The notes beneath the pieces are model-generated. The model worked only from the letters and a program-made list of their open reading frames with translations. It did not search any database and had not been told where the DNA came from. From positions 14,161,458 to 14,225,457 of the forward strand of contig VZSR01003806.1 of the NCBI GenBank assembly GCA_013398615.1: a DNA stretch of 64,000 nt, in the 5' to 3' direction. Positions 49,561-60,430 of this stretch are shown piece after piece; position 1 is the first letter of the stretch, and each line of letters opens with the position of its first letter. Both the position numbers and the translations under genes were made by a program. Origin of the DNA: Brachypodius melanocephalos. Its lineage: Eukaryota; Chordata; Aves; Passeriformes; Pycnonotidae.

Positions 49561-52062
49561 TAATATTTTTTAAAATTTGTGTAAAATAGGAATATTTCTT
49601 ATCCTTCTTTTTTTTATTATTTTTTTAATGACCACAAGCAATAACTTTTACAGTAGGGAGATTTTTTGCTGCATCTGATGAAACTTATTTTTTCCCACTA
49701 TGGTATTTGGTGTGTCATAGAACTGAACCCAGTCCACAGAAGGTGTACTCTGACATTCAAAGGAATTTTTCATGACAAAAAAGTAAAGTAAAAAAAAAAA
49801 AATCATTAAATCTATCTCCTTTAAAACAAGAAGGAAAAGGAATTAATATTATTTGTGAGTGGACCAGAGGATCTTTCACACTGTTATGAAAAAAATCCTT
49901 ATAATATGGAACAACATAGGTATGTTCTGAGGTGTATCTTTAAGATATAAACTTAGTGAGGGGTGACTCAGACCAGATTTGCATTTCATATGTCATTATA
50001 TCAGTTTAGAAGCATGGAAAAATCCAATTCTTAGAGGGTTTTTTTTTTTTGTCTGGTAGCTGCCTGCTCAGTTGTAGTAGGTGGGAAAACTGAAAATAAT
50101 TTTAAATAGCACTTCCCTTCTCTCACTTCACATGGGAATAACTGTTGAACTGTTGGAGTAACAAGCTTTTTTTTTCCCCAATAAATTGTAAAAGAACCCA
50201 AAGGTATCAGGCATGAAACACAGGAATATTGCTCAGGCATTGTACAAGTTCTTGCAACGAAAATTTGGAGAGATGTTTAAAGATGTGCCTGAGGGAGGTG
50301 AGGGCTTGAGGGAGACAGTGATTTTGTTTTGTCATTTTTACCTCAGCCTGAATCTTGTGTGTAGCATCAAGTTTCCTTCTCTTAGGGCTGAGCCTGGAAC
50401 ACATTCATGAGATGAGCTGGCATGCCCTGAGGTGGATCTGGGATGCTGGCCTGCTTCCCAAGGACTGCCAGAGCTGCTATGCTGAAATTCAAACTTCATG
50501 GACTAATGACTTTCCTGCTTTGGTGCCAGCACGTTTAAACACTCTGGATATTCTGGGTGCAGGTTGTCTGTGTAAATGTAAGCAATGTTTCTGCCCAAGT
50601 GTTCCTTACCCCACAGGGTTAAAAAAAAATAAGTGCATCAAAATTTGAGGTATTCTGGTGCCACGGTGGTGAAGTCATATAAAATATGGAACCCTGTAAA
50701 GTGTAAAATGTGTTAGATGTAGAGAGTAAAGGGGAGCTGAAACGCCCCAATGCAAATTGTGATCTGAACTCTCTCCCAGGAGCCAGAGCAGTTGGGTCAG
50801 GTGTTACTGTTCAAGGCTGTTTCCAAGCCAGCCTTTTTACAAGGCAAGCCTTGTTACACTTTGATTTCTTCCTCTCTCCTGGTCTGAATTACATTACTTT
50901 TGTTCATGTGAATTCACAGCCACTTGCCAATGACCATAAAAGCCATTCTATACCACATATTGACTTGAAAGATTTAGGTCCTCAGTATCAAAAGATGGCA
51001 CTTTATCCACTCAGCCAGACCAGATCCTTGATTTTATATTGCTGTTTTCTCTCTGAGTTTCAGAAGTCCTTTTAATATTTCAGAACCATGTCAGCTCTTT
51101 CATAAGCTTTCCAAAGGGTGAACAGTAGTAGTTGTATTCCAGCTGCTGCTGAATCTGCTGTGTTTGTTCAGCCCTGAAATGATCTTTTAAGATGTGAAAA
51201 TAAAATGTTTCACTAGTACTGAGCCATAAACACAAAACTGACCAGGGATGCAATATGCCCAACAAAAACTACCTATTAAGTATTAGAATGACTTTCCTTC
51301 CAGCTTCCTGCATAGATGCCTGATTCTAATTTAACTGGACTTTTTTTTTTCTTCCAGCAGGACTGGTAAAATAATATTAATGAGGTTGGTTTTTTTAAGT
51401 TTTGAGAAGATAATGGCTATTAATTTGGTCTTAATATACTACAAAGCCTATAGTAAAGGCTTTTCCTTTTCTCATAGGAAACAAGCAAACCTTATGTACT
51501 TAATACAGAAATATTCATTTGAATGCTTTGAATATTTTGACTCAAGTCACAAAGCTGCCTAAGTGTAGGATTGCAAACTGATTTTCTGTTTACTTTCATA
51601 GATATTTCTCATTTTGCATCATTTATTTGAATGTGTGAAAATTCATATACTTGTATGTATGCTGTAGAGACTTTCAGGTTTTCTTAATAAAGCAAGAAAA
51701 TGAGGTGCCAGTACAGAGAGCTCTAAAATTCAAACCCTTAATATTTAATTCTAGTAGAACTCACAGAACTGTAATATGAACTCAGTAGAAAATATACAAC
51801 TATCAAAAATCTTCTTCACTCTCTTTCCCTTTACTAAGCAACTAGTAGTGGAAAAAAACAAAACAAAACAAAACTTCACTCTTTAAATTTAATGCCCAAC
51901 CCAGACAACTACGGATCATAGATCATACTGCTTAGAAAGTTTCAAATACCAATAAGATTGTCTTTTTGGGGTATGTCATCCTCTCTGTGCCCTCTAGGTT
52001 TCTATTTGGGTGGAATTTTCAGGAAATCCTGAATTTTCAGGTGTACATCAGACTCCAAATTT
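49561..52062. other. Unique sequence, nothing recognised
   Basis: T runs occur near 49605-49628, 50038-50052 and 51341-51351. (AAAAC)n is present at about 51854-51875. The frame at 50355-50648 (+) follows an acceptor-like TTCCTTCTCTTAG, but its product has no domain. No repeat family recognised. Confidence 0.5.
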
Positions 52063-52202
52063 GGGCTACAGGGATAATTGGTCAGAGGACAGTGCTAATA
52101 ATGCCAAAGTCGTGGTTTTGATATCCTTTATGGGCCATTCATTTAAGAATTTAACTTCATGATACTTGTGGCTCCCTTCCAGATCAGAATACTCTGTGAT
52201 CA
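52063..52202 (+). mobile_element. tRNA-Ile-derived SINE with CR1 tail (TguSINE1-like)
   Basis: The first 75 bases follow tRNA-Ile(AAT). They hold a degenerate A box (about 52068-52081), an anticodon-loop segment GTGCTAATAATGCC with AAT at 52097-52099, a variable-loop AAAGTCG, a B-box relic GGTTTTGATATCC at 52114-52126 (from GGTTCGATCCC), and a closing TATGGGCCA. The rest is a CR1 3' end: TTCATGATACTTGTGGCTCC then TTCCAGATCAGAATACTCTGTGAT. A tRNA head on a CR1 tail is the structure of the passerine SINE family TguSINE1. Mutations in both promoter boxes suggest it is inactive. Not a functional tRNA gene: the stems are broken and the CR1 tail continues. Confidence 0.85.
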
Positions 52203-53489
52203 ATAGGAGTCCTGAGCTGGTTGCAGGAGAACTGTGCAGAAGAATTTCATTGTTGCTTTTCCATTAACAGCCCTAAGTGCCTGGTGAGTAGTCAGTCACC
52301 TCTTCTCACATCACACAACCACTCTGAAGGACCTACTCTGCTTGCAGGATCTGTGTGTAGGTAGGTTCTATGATGTAGGCTGTTAAGGCACATTCTACAC
52401 TTTTAAAATACACATTGCTTAAATCTCAAGGATGGATACTGCAGCTCCACTGAGAGTTTCCCTCATTATCTCATTATGTGGTGTAGACACAGGAAATTAA
52501 CCTGGGGCAAAGTCATAAGTGTGTCTGACTGTTTCTCATGTCTGTACAGAATGGATAGTTGAAATCTAGTGCCTATATCCTGCTACAGGTTACTATACTG
52601 ATAGAGCTGCAGGCCATATAGGACTTGTCTCTTTAATTTTAATAATAAATCCACAGTCCATCAGGATGTTTAATGTTGTCTGAATGTGTTTGGTTTAGAT
52701 GTGAAGTTTCTTGTGGAAGTGTTGGCAAGGTCTTACTTCTAATATCCCTATCACTGAATTGGTACTGAGTGGGTATAAATCCTATTCTGGGTTCCACAGG
52801 AAGCCTGTAGGTCAAAAGTGTACTAAAAAAGTGCTGAAGTGTTAACTGGTCCTAAACTGCCTTCTGTCAACATTTAAGAAGCTGCTCAGGTCTTGACTTC
52901 TGTGGGAGTACTGAAAGAAAAATCTTGAATAGCTCTTTTCTTTTTAAAGGTCTCCCCTAGTTGGCAAATGGCACTATAACCCAAGAGAAAAATATGACAG
53001 ACATGTTATTTCTGTGGGAATTATCAGAGTTTTCAGAGTTGGTAGCAATTCTAAGTATTATATATAGCAGCTAAATATATTTGTAGAAATACTTCAATGC
53101 CAGAGAGAAAAGTGTGGGGTTTTTATTTCTTTTCTTTTCCCTTCAGAAACTGAGCTTTCTGGAATTAGCATAAGTTTACTTTGAGTAATAGAAAAATCTA
53201 ATATCTGCTAGTACAGAACAGAAATTCCTCTGATAAATCAAGAAATAATTACATTATTTGGTGTGGCTTTATTTACTTGAATATTGGGAAGATTGTATTG
53301 CAGTTCAAAATCTATTTGAATAGTGCTACTGGTACAGGAAAAACTGCAAGGGTAGAGTGTGTGTATGGCTTTGAAATTATTGTCAATTCATTTGATAACA
53401 CTTACTTCAGCTACTTCATTTCATGAAAAGAAATGAAATCTTGCAATTTCCATGGGGATAAATTTGGTAAGGTTTGGTCCATCTCCTTT
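52203..53489. other. Unique sequence, nothing recognised
   Basis: AT-rich, no open frames of interest, no repeat family recognised. Confidence 0.5.
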
Positions 53490-54204
53490 CACTTCATCTT
53501 ATCCCATGCCATTTTATTGTTTTCATTTTGGTTCAGAATTTTCTCCTTTTTTTTTTTTTTTTTTTTTGTTTTTATTTCTTAGCATTTAATTTAATCAATT
53601 TTTTTTAATCTCTTTGCTTGACTTCATTCCCTGATTTTGAGATTTCAATGAGTATCATTTTGGAAGGTTTCTGTCCATTTAGTTTAGAACAAAGAACACC
53701 CCACTGCCCCAACATGGCTCTCTCCAACCCTTTCTGCTTGGCACCAGCCTCAGCCAAATGCCGTTTTTAGTTCTCTGCTAAGAGTTATGCTTATACTTAG
53801 GGTTAGGGTTGAGAAAACCACAAAGCCTAGAGCTCCAGGGACACTACAAAAGGCATGCCAAGGGGAGCCCAGCACAGCCCCAACATTGCTGCCTCCACAC
53901 CCTTCTGCTTCACACCACCCATGTGCTTGGCACTTTTCCCGCTCTGCTTAGGTTTAGGCTTACATTTAAGGTTAGTCTTGAGAAAACCACAAAGCCTTGA
54001 AGTCCAGAACAACAAAAAAAAGTAGTTCAAAGCCTTGAACTTCAACTGTAAAAGCCATGCAAAAAGGGGAGCACTTCATGTCATCTCATTACATTTGATT
54101 ACCATCACTTCATTTCAGAATTTTCTTTTATTTCTATTGAATTTAATTTCATTAAAACTCCACTTGTCAGTATATTTCACTTTTTCTCTGATTTCAAGAT
54201 TTCA
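53490..54204 (+). repeat. Composite tandem repeat with about 170-bp units and telomere-like hexamers
   Basis: Two layers are visible. The core (about 53700-54065) is a degenerate tandem array of about 170 bp. GAGAAAACCACAAAGCCT recurs at 53811 and 53980 (spacing 169). GCCCCAACAT recurs at 53706 and 53877 (spacing 171). AAAGGCATGC / AAAGCCATGC recur at 53848 and 54051. Each unit carries TTAGGG-like or TTAGG-like motifs, best at 53797-53810 (TTAGGGTTAGGGTT). The core is flanked by two diverged copies of a T-rich segment (53490-53647 and 54072-54204). These share CACTTCAT, TTCAGAATTTTC, TTTAATTT and GATTTCA in the same order. A T22 run sits in the left copy (about 53548-53570). Confidence 0.75.
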
Positions 54205-56733
54205 TTTCCTTTCTTGAAATGGCATAAATACATACTGAATTTTTCACCTGTCCACTTTGCAGGAGTTTTAAAGGTCTTCACATTTCCCTGTACCCCTATG
54301 TCCAAATGCAATAGCATGGCATAGAGCTGGAAGCAGTTACATTCGTATCTTGATAATATCAGCTCAGCAGTTTTCAAGTGTAGGTCAGGCAGGTTTAGAC
54401 AATAAAGAAATTCTGTTTCACTTTGCTGGTAATGCCAGTCTCTGTGAGATGGGCTTCTTCAACCAAGTCATACTTGGATAACTGTTCAGGATCGTGTTCC
54501 TTTGTATTTTGAACTATCCTCAACATCTGATCACTTCTGTGTCACATAGTTCTTATAGGTCTTATACTACATGAAGTGATTTCCCAATGGCCTGGACAAT
54601 GATATTGTGTCATCCTTTGTTTTCCTCCCTCTCCAGCTGTTTGGCTATCACTTTCTGAGCTACAATTAATGAATGACACCTTGTGTTTTCTGAACCCTGT
54701 GAGGTCCAGAATATACTGCACTGCAGGAATATCCAATCCAACTGCAGGTAATCTCAAACTTCTTCAACAGAGAGGTTTTCATGGCAATTTTCTGAGGAGC
54801 CTATTCAGAGTATCTGATGTTAGACAAACATGTCATAATGGGCAGGGTGTAGTTGGTGGAAGGTACAATGCCATTGGTAGAGGCTCCGTTTAAGGTTTGT
54901 GAGTGGGTGATATTCCCTGAAACTTGTGTCATAGCTGCTTCTCCCAAAGTGCAAGGAATATCTGCACTGGTCTGCATTCCTCTCCAGGGTGCATCTTACA
55001 GATCAAATCCTCTCTACCCTGCTGGTTTTCTTTGAAGACAGGGGACAGTGACCTATAAAGGATAAGTACAACCCTGAACACCTCATCCTAGCACAGCTAC
55101 AAACCCGTGTGGCTCCTGCTCTTATCAAGAGCAGCAGTGGGAGTGCTCAAGTGGCAGCTGCACCTGGAGACCTGCAAACAGGCTTTTCCTGTAGCTGTAC
55201 CTGTTTAAGCAATTAAGTGGCTGAGACAGAAGCTCTGATGAAAATCAGAGCGATTTTAGATCTGAATGTCTGCAAATGAAGGTGGGTACAAGGGTAGGTT
55301 TGAAAGAGCTCCTGCAGATGTCTTGGATACTGTACCAAAGCCCTTTTGAAGAGTCTTTTGTGAAGTTTTTCCCTGAATTTTCGAGCATGTCTTCTGTATT
55401 TAATTACCTACTGATATTGTTGATAGATATTCCTGAGGGCTTTGAATATACCAGTAGAAGAAATTTCCTTGACAAAACCAGAGAATATTACTTTTCTAAG
55501 GAAAATCTCTGTCCCAATTGTTTGTCTGTTATAAAGAAATCCCTTAGAAAAAGTAAACTTCACAGTGAAACTCGGAAATCCAGCTGAGAGGTTGGAAATC
55601 ATCTCCAAGTGGAGCTTACAACAGAACAGATACTACAGGGATTTTATTTTCTAGTGATGAATAAGAGGTTAGGTGTCCTGAAACATCAGTGGTACATTTT
55701 CTAACAGATGTAGCGAAAGAGAATCTGTTACCAGAAGTCTTACAATTCTGCTGTATATTCTAACTTTTATTAGCTTTTAACACTCAGGACAGAATGTTAA
55801 TTAATACTTGGTCTCATAGGGCCCTGGTTAAACCTAAAAAACTGCAGGAAGCTGTTAAATTTAGGTGCATTGATAGTCTCAGTAAAAAGAAAAAATATCC
55901 CCCAAAACCAGATGAACATTAAAACATGTTTTCTTAGAGATTTGTCGGCAAAGTTACCTTTCATGCTAGCCAGCTGAGGTCTTGGATTTCTATATGAAAA
56001 GAATAGTTCAGCTATGTCTTGAGGCTAATACTGAAAAGGTCATGAGATTCTCTTTCATGAAAGGAATGAAAGTAAGCTGAAAAGTACAGGAAAACATAAC
56101 GTTCACTATAAATGATAGAACTGATTTAGTTCTATGCATTTCTTTGTGTATAGAAAAATTACATTGAAATACATTTGTATTTAAATTTAGGGAGAAACTT
56201 ACTTTCTGCCTCTTCACCAGTTTATTATTTATTTCCAAACCTTATTATTTTAAAATGCTATAGCACCCAAAATATGCTAGACTATTTCTAAACACAATCA
56301 CATAATGGATTTTTCCTATGATGAGCAAAGCAGCCATTTGAAGTTCATTCATTGAGACCCTTTGGCCTTTAGAGCATTTAGTGAAGGGTTTGTTTTGTTT
56401 ATTTTACAGTTCAGTGGAATGGAAAACAATTTTTCTTAAGCATTACTGGAGGCCATCAAACCACGAGAAGGAATAATTTTTCTGCTGCTGCATGTTCAGC
56501 AGAATTTAAAGGTGTCTATTAAAAAAAACCAAACAGGTGTAGTGATAAACCTAGATTTTCCCCCTTTTTCAAAAAAGTGTAATTATACTCATCAGACGTA
56601 ATTATCTGTTATTTTCCCCATCTTGCTATTGCTCAGAGTGTAATGAAGTTTGCTGATGCTGGGTGCATTTGATTATTCCCCATTTCTTCTTGATTGTTTC
56701 CTACACAAAAAGAAAATAGAAAACCACACCCCT
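54205..56733. other. Unique sequence, nothing recognised
   Basis: 2.5 kb without a recognised gene or repeat. A frame at 55276-55587 (+) is open for 103 codons and has no recognisable domain. Confidence 0.5.
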
Positions 56734-56830
56734 GAAAAAAAAAAAAAAAAACCCAAAAAACCAAACCAAAAACCTGAACCAACAAACCAACAAAATCCTC
56801 CAAAAGCAAAACAACAAAAACCAAAACTAA
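56734..56830 (+). repeat. A/C-rich simple-sequence tract
   Basis: A run of 18 A followed by mixed AAC, ACC and AACC units, nearly free of T and G, for almost 100 bases. Same character as the tracts at 7957, 13064 and 20042. Confidence 0.92.
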
Positions 56831-57906
56831 ATTAAATTGTTTACTTACTCATGAAATGTGATTTGGATGTGCAGTTTATACATGGAAAAAAAAGTAATTG
56901 AAAATACACTTTTCTCAGCCTGTTGCCACAGAACTATTTAGATTCAGCTTTTGATTACTTGGAGAGGCAATAGGAGGTCCTGTTTTCACTCCTTGTTTTG
57001 TGTTTTTCAAAAACTAATTTTCAAAAGACATTACATATATTATTAAGTGGAGGCAGGAAACAGATAAATAAAACTGTTTGAACAATAATGAGGTAAACAG
57101 AGAAATCAAGTGACTGATACAGACACTTAGGTCAGGCAAGTTGAAAACCTGAAAACTTGTAGTCAGCAGCAAAAGTCAACCTGCACCTGCACAGCAAATG
57201 AAAATTACAGTTTCTTCTTAAGAAGACACTTCCATGAAGTTATTTTGACTTTACAACTATATAGATACAACCTGTATCTAAATTCAAGTTATCTTAAAAA
57301 TAGCAGCCTTAAGAAGCAGCTTGTAGTGCTGAATTCTTGTCTGTACCCGATACATTCAAGGAGGTAAATAATATTTGACCCTCAAGGAGGTTTGGGAAAG
57401 AACCCTGGAAAACATCTAAACTTGTTGAGCTTTTTTACTGAGGTGCACAGCAGTACAATCCCATCGAATGCTGGCAGGGCTTGATATTCAGGTATCCCTT
57501 TCAGCTCTTAAAATGTTGATGTCTGTCCCCAGCAGAATGACTCAGGATAGACCAGTCAGCATCTCAGTCCCCTTTTTTCTGCCAGTAGGTAGCTTGGTGC
57601 TTTTCCTGGATGCTCAGACATGCTATGATCATGACAAGCAGAACAGCCTTCATTTCTTGGAAAGCAGAGACATAATTCATTGTGCAAAGCACAAGGATAT
57701 TTGATCTGTAGGCAAAACCGCTGGATTGAAATCCTCTTTGCCCTTTCCCCAGGAGGATATTCTAACCTTGCAGGTATTGAATAACCACTGGGGCTGCCCA
57801 CCTTCAGTCAAACTTCCTCCTGCTTTCTCTCCTTTGGTCCCATGACTCTCTTGTTGCAGGACCAACTCCCCAAGCACATTTTGCAAACTCTATCCCTTGG
57901 ATTTTA
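56831..57906. other. Unique sequence, nothing recognised
   Basis: No gene or mobile element recognised. The open frames at 57468-57886 on both strands overlap one another and lack domains. Confidence 0.5.
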
Positions 57907-58375
57907 GAACAGAATGGAATAGGAAAGCATCTTGCAGTTGGAAGGTACCTACAACAGCCATCTAACTCAACCGCCTGACCATGTCAGGGCTGACCAAAAG
58001 TTGAAGCATGTTAAAGGTGTTGTCCTAATGCCTCTTAAGCACTGACAGGCCTGTGGCATTGACCACTTCTCCAACAAGGCACTTCCAGTGTTCGACCACC
58101 CTGTCAGTAAAGAAATGCTTTCTAATGTGCAGTGTAAAACTCCCCTGGTGCAGTTTTGAACCATTCCTGCATGTCCTATGTCAGAATATCAGGGAGAAGG
58201 GCTCAGCACCTCCCTCTCCACTTCCCCTCCTCAGGATGCTGTAAGAGGGCATGAGGTTGCACCTCAGCCTCCTTTTCTGCAAAACAGATAAACCCAGGTT
58301 TCTTAGCTCTTCCTCACAGGTAATGCTGATCTCAATTCTAGGACTTGAAAAGCTCCACTGACAAAGCCAAAGTTT
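57907..58375 (-). mobile_element. CR1 LINE 3' end, well preserved (bird-type)
   Basis: A minus-strand CR1 about 470 bp long. On the plus strand it starts AGAACAGAATGGAATAGGAA (reversed tail), then GTTGGAAGGTACCTACAACA, CTGACCATGTCAGGGCTGAC, CCTCTTAAGCACTGACAGGC, GACCACCCTGTCAGTAAAGA and AGGGCTCAGCACCTCCCTCT, with AGATAAACCCAGGTTTCTTA near its 5' side. The AGAACAGAATRGAATGG-type tail and the GGGCTGACCAAAAGTTG segment mark another 3' subtype, distinct from 14084/34132 and from 28372. Confidence 0.95.
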
Positions 58376-59954
58376 TTTAAAGTCTATTCTGAGACCTCCT
58401 TAGAGGTCATGACTGGAAATTTGCTCTAATTTACTTTTTTTTTTTTTTTTTTTTAATGAGAAGGGCAAATTTAATGGTTGCTGCAATGGATGTTAAATTT
58501 TAGGTGACACTGGCTACTTTTTGATCAGTGATAGTCAATTTTGTTTAGTGGAAGATTTCAAGACAAAGAAGTGAAATCAATATTCAGTTTCTCTTAATAG
58601 TTAAATGCTTTAAACATGCATTTGCAACACTGAAAAACGAAAAGCCCAATGCCCTGTTCATTTTTGCTACAATACACGTAGTGTTTTTTCCATTTGTTTG
58701 TTTATTTTTATGTTGAAGACAGGTGCTTTTAACGATGCATAAAGTGACATTTTCAGACTGAGGAACTCATTCCCTGCAGCATTAACTGTCTGTGACTATT
58801 CAAAGGTGACTTTGTATTGGCTGAGGTTAGCTTTTTGCTACTTTCTAGCCTAATATTTCCTATTTAATGTCATCATTTTCTTTCCCTTGGATTCTTACTT
58901 TCTATTTTAAACTCTTATAATGTATTTTACCTTTTTATTTTCTATTTTCTGAGCATGGATTGGTGTTAAATAGATTTTTCTGGTGCTTCTAGAGCACTTT
59001 TTAAGAGATCAGTTAGATACCTGGATTTCATATTGGAAGGTCATTCTCAGTGAGATGAATCTTCTCTGATTTAAGGCATCTACAATGGAACAGTCAAACT
59101 TCAAACTGTCGCTGTGGAGTCCCTCCGTAGTTAATGAGAGAAATAAGAACCTCCAAAGGGCAAGCCATGTGACCTGTCACATGTATCTGTCTATGGATCA
59201 AATTGTCTCCTGGAGGTGTCTATTTCATTTTACTGACAATGTAGAATTATGCCACTAACTCTGGCACCCTTGCCAAGGCAGATGAATTTCACTTGGTGTA
59301 TCTAGGCTACAAATATATTTTTTTGTGCTCTGCATCCGAGAAATTTGACTTTACACCCATTTGCTATCTGTGCACATTTTTATCATCTTTATGATATTCT
59401 TTTGCAAGTGAAGGCTAAAGTTAAGTACTCAGCTGGGTTTCCTGCTTCCTTTGGATAGTGAAAGCCATTATTTTTAAGCACTTATTTGAAGAAATGAAAA
59501 GTGAAAGATGAATGATACCATAAGTTATATCTTAAGTTAGAAGACATTATCAAAGCTGTGATTTTTAGTAGACATTCAAGAGCTTTATTTCATGGGCTTT
59601 AGTTCAAATTCCAATTAACGATTTTTCTTCCTACCTTCTCCACTTTCTTCTTACTGTATATAAAAAGATATGTTAAAATGAAGGAAAAGCTTGCTGCCTA
59701 GTAAGTCCAACCAGGCATCTCATCCTGCCCTTGAGAACCTTGCTGGAAGGCTCAATAACCTGAAACCAGAAAATTTCCAAAGTTCAATATATTTACCTGA
59801 ACCGGTCATGACTGGCAGGGCAAAAGCAGAGTGAGGCAAAGAGGAAAAACTAGAGCAGGGCACTGGGGTAAGCACACTGTTTATATTCCTTTGAAGAAAG
59901 GGATAACAGAGTTCAGAGATCTTTGATTTCCTTCCATGGACTTTGCTGACACAG
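58376..59954. other. Unique sequence with one T tract
   Basis: A T homopolymer lies at about 58435-58454. The rest is AT-rich single-copy DNA with nothing recognised. Confidence 0.5.
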
Positions 59955-60048
59955 CGTTTTCCCTCGCCCTGCCTTGCCTTCCCTGCCCTTCTCTACTCTG
60001 CCCTGCCTTTTCCCTGTTCTTCCCTTGCCCTGTCCTGCCTTGCCCTTG
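59955..60048 (+). repeat. C/T-rich minisatellite of CCCTG/CCTTG pentamers
   Basis: About 95 bases of CCCTG, CCTTG and CCCTT units on the plus strand, with G only as the unit-closing base. The minus strand is G-rich with runs of three G, giving some potential for G-quadruplex formation. It makes the frames on both strands there spurious. Confidence 0.85.
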
Positions 60049-60285
60049 AAGAGATTTTTGTCTTTAGACCTGGTAACCCTGCATGCAGCTCTGGTCATAG
60101 GATTTCCCTTCTCCTTTACCTTCTCCCTGTAGCAAAAAGCCCTTTAAAAGCCCAGCTGTATTGATAGCAAAGAGATATAAAGGAAGAAAGCGAAGCTAAG
60201 AGGATAATTAAAATAGCAAACCCTAGTAACAAGATAATGAAGAATCTTTTTGACACTTTCAGCAGGGATCGATGGTACAGTCATG

Positions 60286-60430
60286 ATAATCACATTACAT
60301 TGCACTTTTCATCCTGGAGGGTGTCAAAATGCTTTGCATTTTCAGCACACTGGTACAAGGAACTGTTAGTCTACCACTCACACACAACAACCCATGGGTT
60401 TGCATCTGGCAGCTACACTACAGGAAACAT
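60286..60430 (+). mobile_element. Possible ancient SINE/LINE tail
   Basis: The phrase TTGCACTTTTCATCCTGGAG followed by TGTCAAAATGCTTTGCA resembles the widespread amniote repeat phrase GCACTTTTCATCC...TCAAAGCGCTTTACA. The similarity is short and nothing else of an element can be followed, so the family and limits are uncertain. Confidence 0.3.

Noticed and set aside
52063..52140. Functional tRNA-Ile gene
   Set aside because: The B box is mutated, the stems do not pair well, and the sequence continues directly into a CR1 tail, so it is a SINE head rather than a gene.
53795..53812. Interstitial telomere array
   Set aside because: Only two perfect TTAGGG-like hexamers occur together; the rest of the repeat is a 170-bp unit, not a hexamer array.
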